NCBI RefSeq assembly: GCF_037645805.1
Contig: NZ_JBBEXE010000002.1
Span: 62,001-126,000 of the forward strand
DNA from: Leptobacterium_A meishanense
GTDB lineage: Bacteria; Bacteroidota; Bacteroidia; Flavobacteriales; Flavobacteriaceae
Direction of reading: 5' to 3'
Length of the DNA: 64,000 nucleotides
A model generated the notes under the pieces. The model worked only from the letters and a program-made list of their open reading frames with translations. It was not told the DNA's origin and ran no database searches. This document shows positions 52,101 to 60,112 of the stretch, piece after piece (the stretch's first letter is position 1; each line of letters opens with the position of its first letter). Made by a program: the position numbers and the translations under genes.

Positions 52101-52407
52101 TTATAAAAACGCAGAGCGGCATCCAATTCTGTTTTTACGGCTTAATAGTGTGCACCAGGAATACCACAAAGAAGTTAGCAAACGTGACGGGGTAGATGTT
52201 ATAGGCGAAAGCACTATTCGCAACTACTTTAAAAGCAAGAAGTATTTTATTGGCCCAAAATCCGGCCATAGGTTCAATGACGGGGTAAAAAGCTGTTACC
52301 TGTTTAATTATGATATGATGAAAAAACAAGGCATTTTAAACTTAGATAAAGAGAACGTCCCGATGCCGGGCAACAGTAATGAAAGCAAAGACAAATTACC
52401 TTATTAA
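49180..52407 (+). CDS. phage primase-helicase fusion
   Basis: 1075 aa. N-terminal DnaG-type zinc-binding region (residues ~8-80) in degenerate form: of the four expected ligands only C57 remains, the others being S36, V39 and T60. Then the primase core with the Toprim motifs VLVEGYTDVI (around 259) and ILRDGDKAG (around 304), and in the C-terminal half a helicase-like ATPase with Walker A GEKGSGKS (around 701) and Walker B VFFEEFHD (around 747). Initiates replication of the phage genome; the candidate origin follows. Confidence 0.88.
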   Translation: MYTQNSIDKVREADIVQVVGHFITLKKEGANYKAKSPFVDEKTPSFVVSPVKQIFKCFSTGQGGDAIKFVKLYKNLSFIEAVKAIAGICNILLEEEELSEERKSQIKTAQSLKALNDNVAKAYAKQLQHLPHTHWAKKLLQDRGYDNDAIIEFQLGYAPGNLVSKAVVKNGTLELAKETGLVKTSAGTSYDFFKERIIFPIHNKHGQVIAFGGRRSDEEDVAQYAKYLNTSESVIYNKSKTLYGLYQAQRSIAKSNYAVLVEGYTDVITLHQHNCTTAVATCGTALTFSHAKQLAHLCEHIIILRDGDKAGMNAILKENGDIDTLLSVGLKVSVCVAMDDEDPDSMCRLPEMDIVAYINENHEDALLWKAALLLDVANDDPTDKAKSLDKLIASLTVIKSEVVRKEYVKRIGSLYKQSPRTIEKSVKTLIAEQEAAALKKAERNGELDFEQHLGLPKGADKDQFVKDRFAVCGNTYFFQGNNGFFKGTNFKITPLFHIYGRADNKRLCEVVNELGHKRLVDFESKDFINFTKIQEKLIEEGYFVWLPNTQNIHFKLVAQKILNDFIMAYELKTLGWQKERFFAFADGVFHSGHFQEVNKYGIIQVETSENVASEYTEEVKHFYSPAFSEIYKASREDDDPYENDRSFVYKQAPVSFSTWMKQMCLVYKDKGNIAIAFAIASVFRDYIISRHSFFPHLFLSGEKGSGKSKFGDSIANVFTYKLAPFDLNSGTLVGFYRRLARIKNIPVFFEEFHDKIDDRMFQSLKAAYDGRGREKGNITSDNRTTISKINSSCIIAGQYLSSRDDNSLTSRSIINHFIKPSENFTNEEVGNYDLLKSWEEQGLSSFVLDILKHRNLIEQNFHKAFSSNMQRFKNDLLEFEYQERMLMNYNAIYTPVSILQSYFDFPFTIEEFYKQCLNGIIDNSELIIESEGIAEFWKVLEHLFKHNIIREGFDFVIDKPIDVTVNPKKETKETYKNAERHPILFLRLNSVHQEYHKEVSKRDGVDVIGESTIRNYFKSKKYFIGPKSGHRFNDGVKSCYLFNYDMMKKQGILNLDKENVPMPGNSNESKDKLPY

Positions 52408-52416
52408 AACTTAAAT

Positions 52417-52650
52417 ATGAAAGCATTTTTTGACATCCGACCGGCCACTAGAGACGACATGAAAATTAGCCCTTATCAAATGAGGATAGGGCAACTGTTT
52501 TTTCTTGTGAGTAAGCTAACAGGGAAACCGGAAGGTGTTTATCAAATTACGGAAGACACCGATCCTTACGACATAAAGAACTGGCTGGAAAACAATATGA
52601 TTTATGTCCCGGTAACTCCCTTGGATAATAACGTAACTATTGAAGAGTAA
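52417..52650 (+). CDS. small hypothetical phage protein
   Basis: 77 aa, beginning MKAFFDIRPATRDDMKISPY. Acidic, no motif. It starts 9 nt after the primase gene and ends before a terminator, so it closes the replication operon. Confidence 0.6.
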   Translation: MKAFFDIRPATRDDMKISPYQMRIGQLFFLVSKLTGKPEGVYQITEDTDPYDIKNWLENNMIYVPVTPLDNNVTIEE

Positions 52651-52686
52651 TGACTGGTTAGTGTACATTTTTGAATAGCGTTTTTT

Positions 52687-52718
52687 AAGCTCTCAGTATT
52701 TCTGAGGGCTTTTTTTAT
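52687..52718 (+). terminator. terminator of the early/replication operon
   Basis: AAGCTCTCAG (52687-52696) pairs with CTGAGGGCTT (52702-52711) with one G-U pair, followed by a long T run. Confidence 0.8.
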
Positions 52719-52780
52719 AAAAATCCCCCGCGCCCCCTTTAATAAAAATTAGGCGGTTACAAATTAGAGAGGTAAATATG

Positions 52781-52982
52781 GTTCAACAGTTCAACAGTTC
52801 CTACAAAATGTATATTATGCATTATAATTATTTGATTATCAGTATTTTAAATAATTATATTTTGTTGTGATTTTTGTAGGAACCTGTTGAACCTGATTTT
52901 TTAGGTTCCTACAAAAAAGAGGTGGTTCCAACAGGTTCAACAGCTTAACTATTTGATTTTTAATATGTTGAACTGTTAGGCC
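52781..52982. other. iteron-like repeat region, candidate phage origin
   Basis: Within a 416-bp gap without genes (52651-53066). GTTCAACA occurs in tandem at 52781 and 52789; GTTCAACAG recurs at 52935-52943 and inverted as TGTTGAAC at 52886-52893 and 52966-52973. TTTTTGTAGGAACC (52871-52884) and GGTTCCTACAAAAA (52904-52917) form a perfect 14-bp inverted repeat, with a third TTCCTACAAAA at 52798. AT-rich DNA lies between. The place just behind the primase-helicase suggests an origin; a regulatory region is the alternative. Confidence 0.55.
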
Positions 52983-53008
52983 TAAAAACATTAAATTATG
53001 AATATAGA

Positions 53009-53021
53009 TGTCCTATTTTTA
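53009..53021 (+). promoter_or_regulatory. TGTCCTA box 1
   Basis: TGTCCTATTTTTA, 58 nt before the next start codon. First of six boxes sharing the core TGTCCTA in the late region. Confidence 0.4.
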
Positions 53022-53066
53022 TGATTATTTGTCATGTAAGTTTGTTTTATGTAAAATAACACAGAT

Positions 53067-53312
53067 ATGGCAACAAAAAAATCAATAACTGTTTACGAGC
53101 GGATTTTGAAGAAAGTAAAAGGAAAACCTGTTACAGAACGAAAAGAGGTTAAAACGGACGACACCGAGGAAGGCGTGAAGAAAACCATCCACTACCTTCA
53201 AAAAAAAGGCATAGCCCATTTTGAAGTTGATGATAATGCAGCAGGCTTAAAAAGGATATATACAAAGACCCTGTCGGGAAAAAATTATGAGATAAAAACA
53301 ATTAAATTATAG
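53067..53312 (+). CDS. small basic phage protein
   Basis: 81 aa, 25% lysine, MATKKSITVYERILKKVKGK at the start. It may be one alpha-beta domain; no family recognised. First gene after the origin-like region. Confidence 0.55.
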   Translation: MATKKSITVYERILKKVKGKPVTERKEVKTDDTEEGVKKTIHYLQKKGIAHFEVDDNAAGLKRIYTKTLSGKNYEIKTIKL

Positions 53313-53364
53313 TTTTTATTTATATAATTTAGTATTTTTATAGTAAACATTTATAGTGATAAAT

Positions 53365-53880
53365 ATGCCCGGAACCATAACGCTTAATATTCCGTTAAAG
53401 ACCTATCTTAAAAAATACCTGATCCAAAAATATGGCGACACACACTATGTGAGCCGCCGTTCGTGGTTGGGTAAATACCTTATCAGTATTTTAGATAAGC
53501 AGTACCGAAAGGCAAAAGTTGATATCAGTAAGGATTCATTTTATACCATCAGTGTCCCTCCGACGATTGTAAAGGAAGTAGGATTTAATATTTCGGCTGT
53601 AAAAATGAAATATCTTGAAGAAATGATCCAGAAGGTATTTCTAAATGATTTGTATAGTTATATTGAAATTTCGGTTGGCAGCCGGCTAAAGTTTTTAAAT
53701 AAAGAATATGATTCTATTAATAAACAGAATACAATGCAGGCGATTGTTCAGTTTTTAAAGTTTTATGAGATTGCAGAAGATGAAGTCAGCATTGATTCGC
53801 TATACAGAACCTTTTACAGATACCGAAAAAGTGACAAAAGCCTTCATGATATAAAATATAAGGTTAGGAATGCCGTATAA
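53365..53880 (+). CDS. conserved hypothetical phage protein
   Basis: 171 aa from the ATG of MPGTITLNIPLKTYLKKYLI; a GTG nine bases upstream is in frame but less likely. The start resembles a family of unknown function common in Bacteroidota phages. The rest is basic and helical (YRTFYRYRKSDKSLHDIKYK), compatible with DNA binding. Confidence 0.6.
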   Translation: MPGTITLNIPLKTYLKKYLIQKYGDTHYVSRRSWLGKYLISILDKQYRKAKVDISKDSFYTISVPPTIVKEVGFNISAVKMKYLEEMIQKVFLNDLYSYIEISVGSRLKFLNKEYDSINKQNTMQAIVQFLKFYEIAEDEVSIDSLYRTFYRYRKSDKSLHDIKYKVRNAV

Positions 53881-53923
53881 ACAGTGCGTTTATTAATAAG
53901 ACAGTTTTCGGAAATCTTTTTTA

Positions 53924-53936
53924 TGTCCTAAATAAT
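53924..53936 (+). promoter_or_regulatory. TGTCCTA box 2
   Basis: TGTCCTAAATAAT only 18 nt before the start codon at 53942, closer than in the other cases, so this copy is the least certain. Confidence 0.3.
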
Positions 53937-53941
53937 ATATA

Positions 53942-54415
53942 ATGGAGACGGTGAATACAGCTTTGAAAGAACAACCCGGGGGATGGTTTAATGTGCAAAT
54001 TGCTACTACAGATGAATTAACCTTTTGCCCGGATGTATTGACCAATGAAAATGCCGGCTCTGTTGTTGTTACGCCGGCTTCAAACGGGCTGGATATACTG
54101 CCTGTTGCCGAGAGTATAAGAATTAATGAATCGATTGACAAAACAAAGTCGGGGATTATATATACCATTAAAGGAGAGTTTGAAATTCCATACCAGTCAA
54201 AGGCTCTCGACACGTATTTTAATGATTGTATCAATAAAAAAGTTGTCTTGTTCGCTATTAAGCGTTACGGGCAACAAAAATTATACGGCTCAAAAAAATT
54301 TCCCCTGGAGTTTTCTTATGATCCCGTTAACGGACAAAAGTATGAAGACGGCAACAGCATACGTGTTACGGTAACGGGCAAAATCCCTCAAAAGCCTGTG
54401 TTTATTAATGATTGA
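53942..54415 (+). CDS. probable phage structural protein
   Basis: 157 aa, beta-rich, no signal peptide, METVNTALKEQPGGWFNVQI at the start and RVTVTGKIPQKPVFIND at the end. Its position at the head of the structural genes suggests a head-tail or tail component, but I recognise no family. Confidence 0.5.
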   Translation: METVNTALKEQPGGWFNVQIATTDELTFCPDVLTNENAGSVVVTPASNGLDILPVAESIRINESIDKTKSGIIYTIKGEFEIPYQSKALDTYFNDCINKKVVLFAIKRYGQQKLYGSKKFPLEFSYDPVNGQKYEDGNSIRVTVTGKIPQKPVFIND

Positions 54416-54431
54416 CGGGTTCCTGTTTTTC

Positions 54432-54447
54432 TGTCCTATTTTAAAAA
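54432..54447 (+). promoter_or_regulatory. TGTCCTA box 3
   Basis: TGTCCTATTTTAAAAA, 60 nt before the protease gene. The 40 nt that follow align well with box 6 (shared CCGAA and TTTAG/TTTGT blocks). Confidence 0.45.
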
Positions 54448-54491
54448 TCAATCCGAAATTAAGTTTGTAATGTGCAAAAGGCATGTTATAA

Positions 54492-55613
54492 ATGAATAAA
54501 GGTAATTACAAGGGTTATTACAATATTGTGAAAAGTGCTTCATCAAAGGAAGCAACTATCCATATCTATGGTATTATAGGAGGTTGGGATTTTGAAGAAT
54601 GGAAGCCTATAAATACTGCGGATAAATTTGTAAAAGACTTCCAGGTAGTTGAAAAAGAAGCTGATACTATTCATGTAAAGATAAATTCCCCGGGAGGGAA
54701 TGTATGGGACGGCTTACCTATCTACAATACATTAAAGAATTCAAAAAAGACAATATATACCTATGTGGACGGCATTGCCTATTCTATGGCCTCCCTTATA
54801 GCGTTGGCTGGAGATACTGTATATGGGTACAATAATAGCATGCTAATGTTTCATAACGGCAGCACATATTCTTTCGGTAACGCAAAGGCCATGAGAGAAG
54901 AGGCGGCTACATTAGACCAGTATGATGAGGCATTGGGTTCTATAATTGAAGAAAAGCTAAAAATCACATCGAAAGAAGTAAAAGAGAAATATTTGAATTA
55001 TTCGGATAATTATTTTGTCGGAAAGAAAGCAAAAGAGCTAGGTTTTTTTGATGAAATAATTACATCGGAAGAAGTTGATGTTCCTGAGGATATTACTAAA
55101 ATGTCTCCAATGGATGTCTTTAAGCATTACGCTACGCTGAATTTTTCTTCATTAAAACAACAAACAAAAAACAGAGAAACAATGAGCAAATTAAATGTGC
55201 CTTTAATTGAAGCTGTCCTCGGTGCTTCTTTTTCTGAAGGCGAAAATGAAAACGGTATCATCCTTACCGATGAGCAGGCCATGGCGATTGAAAACAGGTT
55301 ATCGGAAAATGATAAAACAATTTCAAAGACCAATGAGAATATAAAAAAGCAAAACACTAAGATAAGCAATTTTAAAGCTACCCGTGAAACGCTTACCACG
55401 GCGATACAAAAAGCACTTAAAACAGCAGAAGTTGAAGGGACAGAAGCTATGAGCAATGAGGAAGGCATTACTGCACTCTCCAATTTAATTGCCGAGTATG
55501 GCTCGCAGGATGGCGTTGAGGGAACCAAACCGCTAAGAGGTACAGATGATAACTATGACGATAAACCTAACGTGGTTGGTGGGATGGATATTTCAGCAGC
55601 AATGAATAATTAA
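54492..55613 (+). CDS. ClpP-like prohead protease with C-terminal scaffold-like part
   Basis: 373 aa. Residues 1-190 are a ClpP/crotonase-fold head maturation protease: INSPGGNVWDG, the nucleophile S98 in GIAYSMAS and H121 in LMFHNGS. The remainder has a coiled-coil segment (around residues 262-300) and a flexible acidic end and may serve as internal scaffold that is cut during maturation. Located directly before the capsid gene. Confidence 0.85.
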   Translation: MNKGNYKGYYNIVKSASSKEATIHIYGIIGGWDFEEWKPINTADKFVKDFQVVEKEADTIHVKINSPGGNVWDGLPIYNTLKNSKKTIYTYVDGIAYSMASLIALAGDTVYGYNNSMLMFHNGSTYSFGNAKAMREEAATLDQYDEALGSIIEEKLKITSKEVKEKYLNYSDNYFVGKKAKELGFFDEIITSEEVDVPEDITKMSPMDVFKHYATLNFSSLKQQTKNRETMSKLNVPLIEAVLGASFSEGENENGIILTDEQAMAIENRLSENDKTISKTNENIKKQNTKISNFKATRETLTTAIQKALKTAEVEGTEAMSNEEGITALSNLIAEYGSQDGVEGTKPLRGTDDNYDDKPNVVGGMDISAAMNN

Positions 55614-55631
55614 CTTAAAAAAACAGATACA

Positions 55632-56579
55632 ATGGCTATAGCTACCACCGATTTAGTTACCCAGTTTGGAGACTTCTATATTCCTGAAGGACAAAACGAA
55701 AACAGACTCCTAAGCGCAGTACGCCAAAAGACAGTTACTACGCAATATGCAAAAACAATTATCCATGATGGGGAAGTATATAGGTTCAGTAATGTACAAT
55801 TGACTGAAATTGTACAACAGTTTCAAAAGCAGTTTACACCAAAAGGGGATGCTACTTTTAAACCAAACGAGATTCGATTAAGAAACATTAAGACTGATTT
55901 ATCACTTTATCCTGATGATGTGAAAGGTTCCTGGCTTGGATTTCTTCAGTCTATGGATGATCAGGAACGTAAAAATTGGCCTATTGTACGCTACCTTCTT
56001 GAAAAAGAAGTGATTCCGCAACTCCATCATGATATGGAATTAAAAGCCTACTTTAAAGGGAGTTATGTAGCTCCTACGGTTGGCACTGCAGGAAGCACCG
56101 GGCAAACAATTGACGGGGTTAAAAAATTACTGGATGCCGGGGTACTTGACTCGTCCATGCAAAGTGTGGCATTATCTGCTTCGGTAACGCAAGCAAATGC
56201 TTTTGATTTGGTGGAGGAGTTTGTGGATAGCTTTGATCCGCTGTTGGAAGGCACTAAAATGCGAGTGTATATGGACCCTAAAATTTTGCGTTGGTATCAT
56301 CGTGATAAGCGTAATACACATGGTGCTGATGTTAATTATGATCCTGCAAAACCGGTAGTAGACTTTTCTACCTGTGAATTGGTAGGGCTTCCATCTATGG
56401 CAGGCGAGAAATACTTTTGGGCCACTCCGGCTGATAACTTCTTGTACCTAAGAAGGGAAAACGGCATGAAAAAACCAAGAGTGGAAGAAAGCAAAAGGGA
56501 GGTTTATTTGATGATGGACTGGTGGGAAGGCCTAGGCTTTGGTTATAATGAACTGGTGTACGTTTCAACTTGGTTATAA
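55632..56579 (+). CDS. major capsid protein (probable)
   Basis: 315 aa, following the protease by 18 nt, the usual place for the capsid gene. The sequence is soluble with mixed alpha-beta content; MAIATTDLVTQFGDFYIPEG at the start and VYLMMDWWEGLGFGYNELVY at the end. HK97-type fold is inferred from position and size, not from a motif. Confidence 0.65.
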   Translation: MAIATTDLVTQFGDFYIPEGQNENRLLSAVRQKTVTTQYAKTIIHDGEVYRFSNVQLTEIVQQFQKQFTPKGDATFKPNEIRLRNIKTDLSLYPDDVKGSWLGFLQSMDDQERKNWPIVRYLLEKEVIPQLHHDMELKAYFKGSYVAPTVGTAGSTGQTIDGVKKLLDAGVLDSSMQSVALSASVTQANAFDLVEEFVDSFDPLLEGTKMRVYMDPKILRWYHRDKRNTHGADVNYDPAKPVVDFSTCELVGLPSMAGEKYFWATPADNFLYLRRENGMKKPRVEESKREVYLMMDWWEGLGFGYNELVYVSTWL

Positions 56580-56598
56580 ATTATAAAAATTAGTACAA

Positions 56599-56970
56599 AT
56601 GAAAAAAGATCAATTATTGGCCCGTGCCCAGGAACTTCAGATTGAGGTTCCTGAGGGAGCTACAAATAAAGAAATAAGTAATCTCATCAAAATTGCCGAG
56701 CATCCTCAGCTTGTTGCTGATTTGGCTACTGCAAATGCTGAACTGGCATCATTACGGAAAGCGTATGATGATTTAGCTAATAATAAAATAGCTTCAACTT
56801 CGGAAACAGAAAAGGGAGCTGTTTACAAAACTACCGATGGCGTATATGAGCTTAAAGTGAAGTCGTTCCGATATAAAGGGCAAAAGTATAAGGCTGAAGA
56901 AGCTGTGAAAGATGAAGCCTTGATGGATGAATTGATAGCAGCAAAATTTGTTCACTTAAAAAAGGCATGA
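56599..56970 (+). CDS. head-associated phage protein, HeH-like N-terminus
   Basis: 123 aa. Residues 1-35 (KKDQLLARAQELQIEVPEGA, NKEISNLI) look like the small HeH/LEM helix-turn-helix often found in head proteins; a short coiled coil and a beta-rich end follow. Ends 1 nt before the next gene. Confidence 0.55.
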   Translation: MKKDQLLARAQELQIEVPEGATNKEISNLIKIAEHPQLVADLATANAELASLRKAYDDLANNKIASTSETEKGAVYKTTDGVYELKVKSFRYKGQKYKAEEAVKDEALMDELIAAKFVHLKKA

Positions 56971-56971
56971 T

Positions 56972-57532
56972 ATGGCTATTAATGTAGAAAAAATAGGAGA
57001 GACACTTAGTGAGGTATCCGGAGGGTTCTCACATACAGAGGTGTATGTGGGGTTTTTAGAAAACTTTGCCTCTTTGAGCGAGCCTAAAGAACGGGAAGGA
57101 GCTAGCGCGGCTCTTACATTAGAGGAACTAGTTGCCATTACTGCCGACCATACATTTAATCTTGGTTTTGGATTTACCAAAATTAAAGCTATAAAGGAAT
57201 CCGTATTATTGGAAACTACTCAGATAGGGGATGCCAATAAATCGCCTGTTAATGAGAATAAGCTGACCATTCAGATGTTAGGCTCGGAGGCTGCTATATT
57301 AGGTTTTAAGCGTCTTGTAAAAGGCCGCGATCTGATAGTGCTGGCCACGGAATTTGCGAGTGGGAATGTACGGCAGATAGGTTCTGCCAAATTTGCAGGA
57401 AGGCTGTTGGAATCCAGTACTAAGATTGAAGCTACTGTGGAAGGTGAAAATGCCGCTACACTGGTATTTCAGGACAAACAAAAATACGACGCTCCTATTT
57501 ATCAGGGGCTCATAACATTGCAGACACCTTAA
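56972..57532 (+). CDS. probable phage structural protein
   Basis: 186 aa. Beta-rich and symmetric (FTKIKAIKESVLLETTQIGD, KIEATVEGENAATLVFQDKQ), with the composition of tail-tube or head-decoration proteins. Starts 1 nt after the previous gene. Followed by a terminator at 57573, so it ends the protease-capsid unit. Confidence 0.5.
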   Translation: MAINVEKIGETLSEVSGGFSHTEVYVGFLENFASLSEPKEREGASAALTLEELVAITADHTFNLGFGFTKIKAIKESVLLETTQIGDANKSPVNENKLTIQMLGSEAAILGFKRLVKGRDLIVLATEFASGNVRQIGSAKFAGRLLESSTKIEATVEGENAATLVFQDKQKYDAPIYQGLITLQTP

Positions 57533-57572
57533 TATTCTTCATAAGTTAGTTGCATTTTATGTTTAATCAGTG

Positions 57573-57603
57573 AAGCCACTCTGTAAAAGGGGTGGCTTTT
57601 TTA
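57573..57603 (+). terminator. terminator after the capsid unit
   Basis: AAGCCAC (57573-57579) and GTGGCTT (57592-57598) form a 7-bp stem, followed by T residues; TGTCCTA box 4 begins at the very next base. Confidence 0.75.
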
Positions 57604-57643
57604 TGTCCTACTCTAAATTTTTGACAATTGCCATTTTTACATC
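57604..57643 (+). promoter_or_regulatory. TGTCCTA box 4 with late-promoter-like block
   Basis: TGTCCTACTCTAA starts exactly 40 nt before the ATG at 57644. The whole 40-nt block is nearly identical to box 5 (five or so differences), including TTTTTGACAATTGCCATTTT. Confidence 0.55.
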
Positions 57644-58387
57644 ATGGATGTCAACACGTGGTTTGAAAATGGGTGCAATTATCAGGAAGGCATTACTGTT
57701 TATGCTTCCTTAAAAGGGCACAGCCCTAATTTGGTGCGCTTGTTTTTACGAGGCCAAACGCTGCGAAATGAGGAAAAATTAAAGTATGAGCTGGGCAAGC
57801 ACCGGCAAAGGCCTAAAAGGCACTCTACTGCTGATAAAGAAGCTAAAAAGAAAGCCCCCCGGGGGGTGTCTCCGGCAATAAAAGAAGCTGTTATAAACCC
57901 GCCCCACCTGCCAGCTAATTACTTTTACCGGTTGAACCAATTACACCCCGGCCTCCACCAACTGGCTATAAAGCAGCGTAATGATTTCCAGACGGCAATT
58001 GCGGCCAAACTGCGATTAAATGAACTACATCCTGAAGAAGAAGGCGAAGCGCTTAAGTTGTGCCTTCAGATAGAAGATTTGTTTGACGCGATTGAATCGG
58101 CTCAAAAGGTATTGTCGCACTATGTAATGCATAAGGTGGTACTGAACCTGGAGCCTATGAGTTTTTCGGATTTAACGCCTGCGCAGTTGTTGCAACGCCG
58201 AAATAATAAGCGTGCTGCTATTGCCAAGTTAAAGGGCCGGATAGCCGGCTATAAAAAGCAACTGGCTAATGAGATGCCAACGGCTAAAAAGACAAAGTTG
58301 AAAACACAACTAGAGAAGATCCACCGGAAGCTGCTTCAACATGAGATAGAACTGCAACAGTTGAATGAACTAATAAAAATACCATGA
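57644..58387 (+). CDS. hypothetical phage protein, helical and basic
   Basis: 247 aa. Residues 1-85 contain NTWFENGCNYQEGITVYASL and then a basic linker; the last ~70 residues (NNKRAAIAKLKGRIAGYKKQ and following) are a strong coiled coil. Probably a DNA-associated packaging or head-completion factor; no family recognised. Overlaps the methyltransferase gene by 4 nt. Confidence 0.6.
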   Translation: MDVNTWFENGCNYQEGITVYASLKGHSPNLVRLFLRGQTLRNEEKLKYELGKHRQRPKRHSTADKEAKKKAPRGVSPAIKEAVINPPHLPANYFYRLNQLHPGLHQLAIKQRNDFQTAIAAKLRLNELHPEEEGEALKLCLQIEDLFDAIESAQKVLSHYVMHKVVLNLEPMSFSDLTPAQLLQRRNNKRAAIAKLKGRIAGYKKQLANEMPTAKKTKLKTQLEKIHRKLLQHEIELQQLNELIKIP

Positions 58388-59664
58388 GTACAATACTAGC
58401 TCCTTTGGAATGGCGCACTGAAAAAATACCGGTTAAGGATTTGGTTCCTTATGACTATAACCCCCGAAAGATAACTCCGGAACGGTTGGAGAAATTAAAA
58501 ACGAGCCTTGAAAAGTACAACCTGGCGGAAATTCCTGCGGTAAATACTGATAAGGTGATCATTGCCGGCCATCAGCGCGTAAAGGTTTTAATGGAATTGG
58601 GACGTGGCGATGATGTGATTGATGTACGCGTGCCTAACAGAACGCTGACGGAACAGGAGTTTAAGGAATACAATGTAGCTTCTAACGTTTCTGTGGGGTA
58701 CTGGGATGTTGATATCTTGGAGGAGTGTTTTGCGGATATTGACCTGCTTGAACTTGGTTTGGATATTAATGCGATTGAGTTGCCTGAAGATATGCTGCCT
58801 GAAGAATTAAGGCAAGAAGAGGAAAGTGAAACCGATCTTACACCTCCTGAAATACCAATTACTGTTTTTGGTGATGTATATGACCTGACGAGCAAGCAAA
58901 AAGGGTTACAGCATAAAGTGGTGTGTGGGGACAGCACGCAGGCTTCGGATTATAAGAAGTTGCTTGATGGCCGGCAATTTAATTTAGTGGTTACCGATCC
59001 GCCATACAATGTCGATTATCAGGGAGGCACAAAAGACAAGTTGAAGATTAAAAATGATAAAATGGACAGTGATTCTTTTTACACGTTTTTGTACTTGTTT
59101 TATCAGGAAGCATTTTTCAACTCCTGTGCCGGCGCTCCTGTCTATGTCTTTCATGCCGATAGTGAAGGGGCGAATTTCAGAAGTGCTTTGAAGGATGCCG
59201 GATATAAATTTGCACAATGTTTGGTGTGGGTTAAGAACAGTATGGTGATGGGCCGGCAGGATTACCATTGGAAGCATGAGCCTATTTTATATGGCTGGAA
59301 AGAAGGAGTGGCCCACCCGTGGTATTCTGACCGAAAGCAGACAACGGTGTTGGAATTTGACAGGCCTGTTCGTAATGCCGACCATCCTACCATGAAGCCT
59401 GTTGATATTATCAGTTATTTGATAAAGAACAGCTCGAAGCAAAAGGATGTTGTCGGCGATTTATTTTTAGGAGGGGGTTCTACCCTAATTGCCTGTGAGC
59501 AAACCTGGCGCAATTGTTATGGGCTGGAACTCGACCCTGTTTATGTGGATGTAGATGTTAGAAGATGGGTTCAATACATGCTGGACAATGGATTGGATTT
59601 TGAAATTAAAAAAAATGGTAAAATATTGGATACTTATGAATGGAAAAGATACATAGATAAGTAG
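58384..59664 (+). CDS. ParB-like nuclease domain fused to a DNA methyltransferase
   Basis: 426 aa. Residues ~10-110 are a ParB/Srx domain (VKDLVPYDYNPRKI, IIAGHQRVKVLMELG). The methyltransferase follows with catalytic motif IV TDPPYNVDY (around 205) before SAM motif I LFLGGGSTL (around 360), i.e. the beta order of N4-cytosine/N6-adenine enzymes. Such fusions usually sit next to terminase genes, as here, and modify phage DNA against host restriction or mark it for packaging. Confidence 0.9.
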   Translation: MSTILAPLEWRTEKIPVKDLVPYDYNPRKITPERLEKLKTSLEKYNLAEIPAVNTDKVIIAGHQRVKVLMELGRGDDVIDVRVPNRTLTEQEFKEYNVASNVSVGYWDVDILEECFADIDLLELGLDINAIELPEDMLPEELRQEEESETDLTPPEIPITVFGDVYDLTSKQKGLQHKVVCGDSTQASDYKKLLDGRQFNLVVTDPPYNVDYQGGTKDKLKIKNDKMDSDSFYTFLYLFYQEAFFNSCAGAPVYVFHADSEGANFRSALKDAGYKFAQCLVWVKNSMVMGRQDYHWKHEPILYGWKEGVAHPWYSDRKQTTVLEFDRPVRNADHPTMKPVDIISYLIKNSSKQKDVVGDLFLGGGSTLIACEQTWRNCYGLELDPVYVDVDVRRWVQYMLDNGLDFEIKKNGKILDTYEWKRYIDK

Positions 59665-59683
59665 TATCTTTGAAATGTCGAAT

Positions 59684-59785
59684 CACTCAAACAAAAAAGG
59701 ATGGCTATTTTTTATCTAAAATATAGGCAGGTGTCGGTACGCAGCAATGCCCCGGGGTTTATATCCTGCCTATTTGGTTTGAGTG
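59684..59785 (+). ncRNA. putative structured RNA or leader before the terminase unit
   Basis: Outer stem CACTCAAAC (59684-59692) with GTTTGAGTG (59777-59785), 9 bp perfect; inner stem ATAGGCAGG (59723-59731) with CCTGCCTAT (59765-59773), 9 bp perfect; the apical loop has GC-rich sequence with a CCCCGGGG palindrome. Nested stems of this sort in ~100 nt of otherwise non-coding DNA suggest a folded RNA. I cannot assign it to a known class. Confidence 0.5.
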
Positions 59786-59818
59786 AACCCGACAACGCCT
59801 GCCTTACTTTATACAGCC

Positions 59819-60061
59819 ATGATTGACAAAACTGCCGAAATAACTTCTTTTTTAAAGGCGCATTATACTCCCGGTACGCTACTGGATACTAATAAAGAAC
59901 TACAACTATCTACAATAGAGGTTTTGGATATGTTGTTTCAAATTTTTCCGGTTGGATGTATTGATGATTACGATTTGCATGACATTTTAACGCGCTTAGG
60001 CTATGCTCCCAAAAAGAGAGGGATTAAGGAATTTGTTTGGTGTTTAAAAGAGGTTGTATAA
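59819..60061 (+). CDS. small phage protein before terminase
   Basis: 80 aa from ATG; an in-frame GTG at 59783 falls inside the RNA stem and is less likely. Sequence MIDKTAEITSFLKAHYTPGT and DYDLHDILTRLGYAPKKRGI looks like a small helical HTH-type domain. Located between methyltransferase and terminase genes. Confidence 0.55.
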   Translation: MIDKTAEITSFLKAHYTPGTLLDTNKELQLSTIEVLDMLFQIFPVGCIDDYDLHDILTRLGYAPKKRGIKEFVWCLKEVV

Positions 60062-60072
60062 CCATATTTTCC

Positions 60073-60112
60073 TGTCCTATTCTAACTTTTTGACAATTGC
60101 CATTTTTACACC
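60073..60112 (+). promoter_or_regulatory. TGTCCTA box 5 with late-promoter-like block
   Basis: TGTCCTATTCTAA starts exactly 40 nt before the small terminase ATG and shares the TTTTTGACAATTGCCATTTT block with box 4. A short GGTT/AACC hairpin ends just before it. Confidence 0.55.

Noticed and set aside
52781..52982. CRISPR array
   Set aside because: Repeats are 8-14 bp, irregularly spaced and in both orientations; no array elsewhere in the window.
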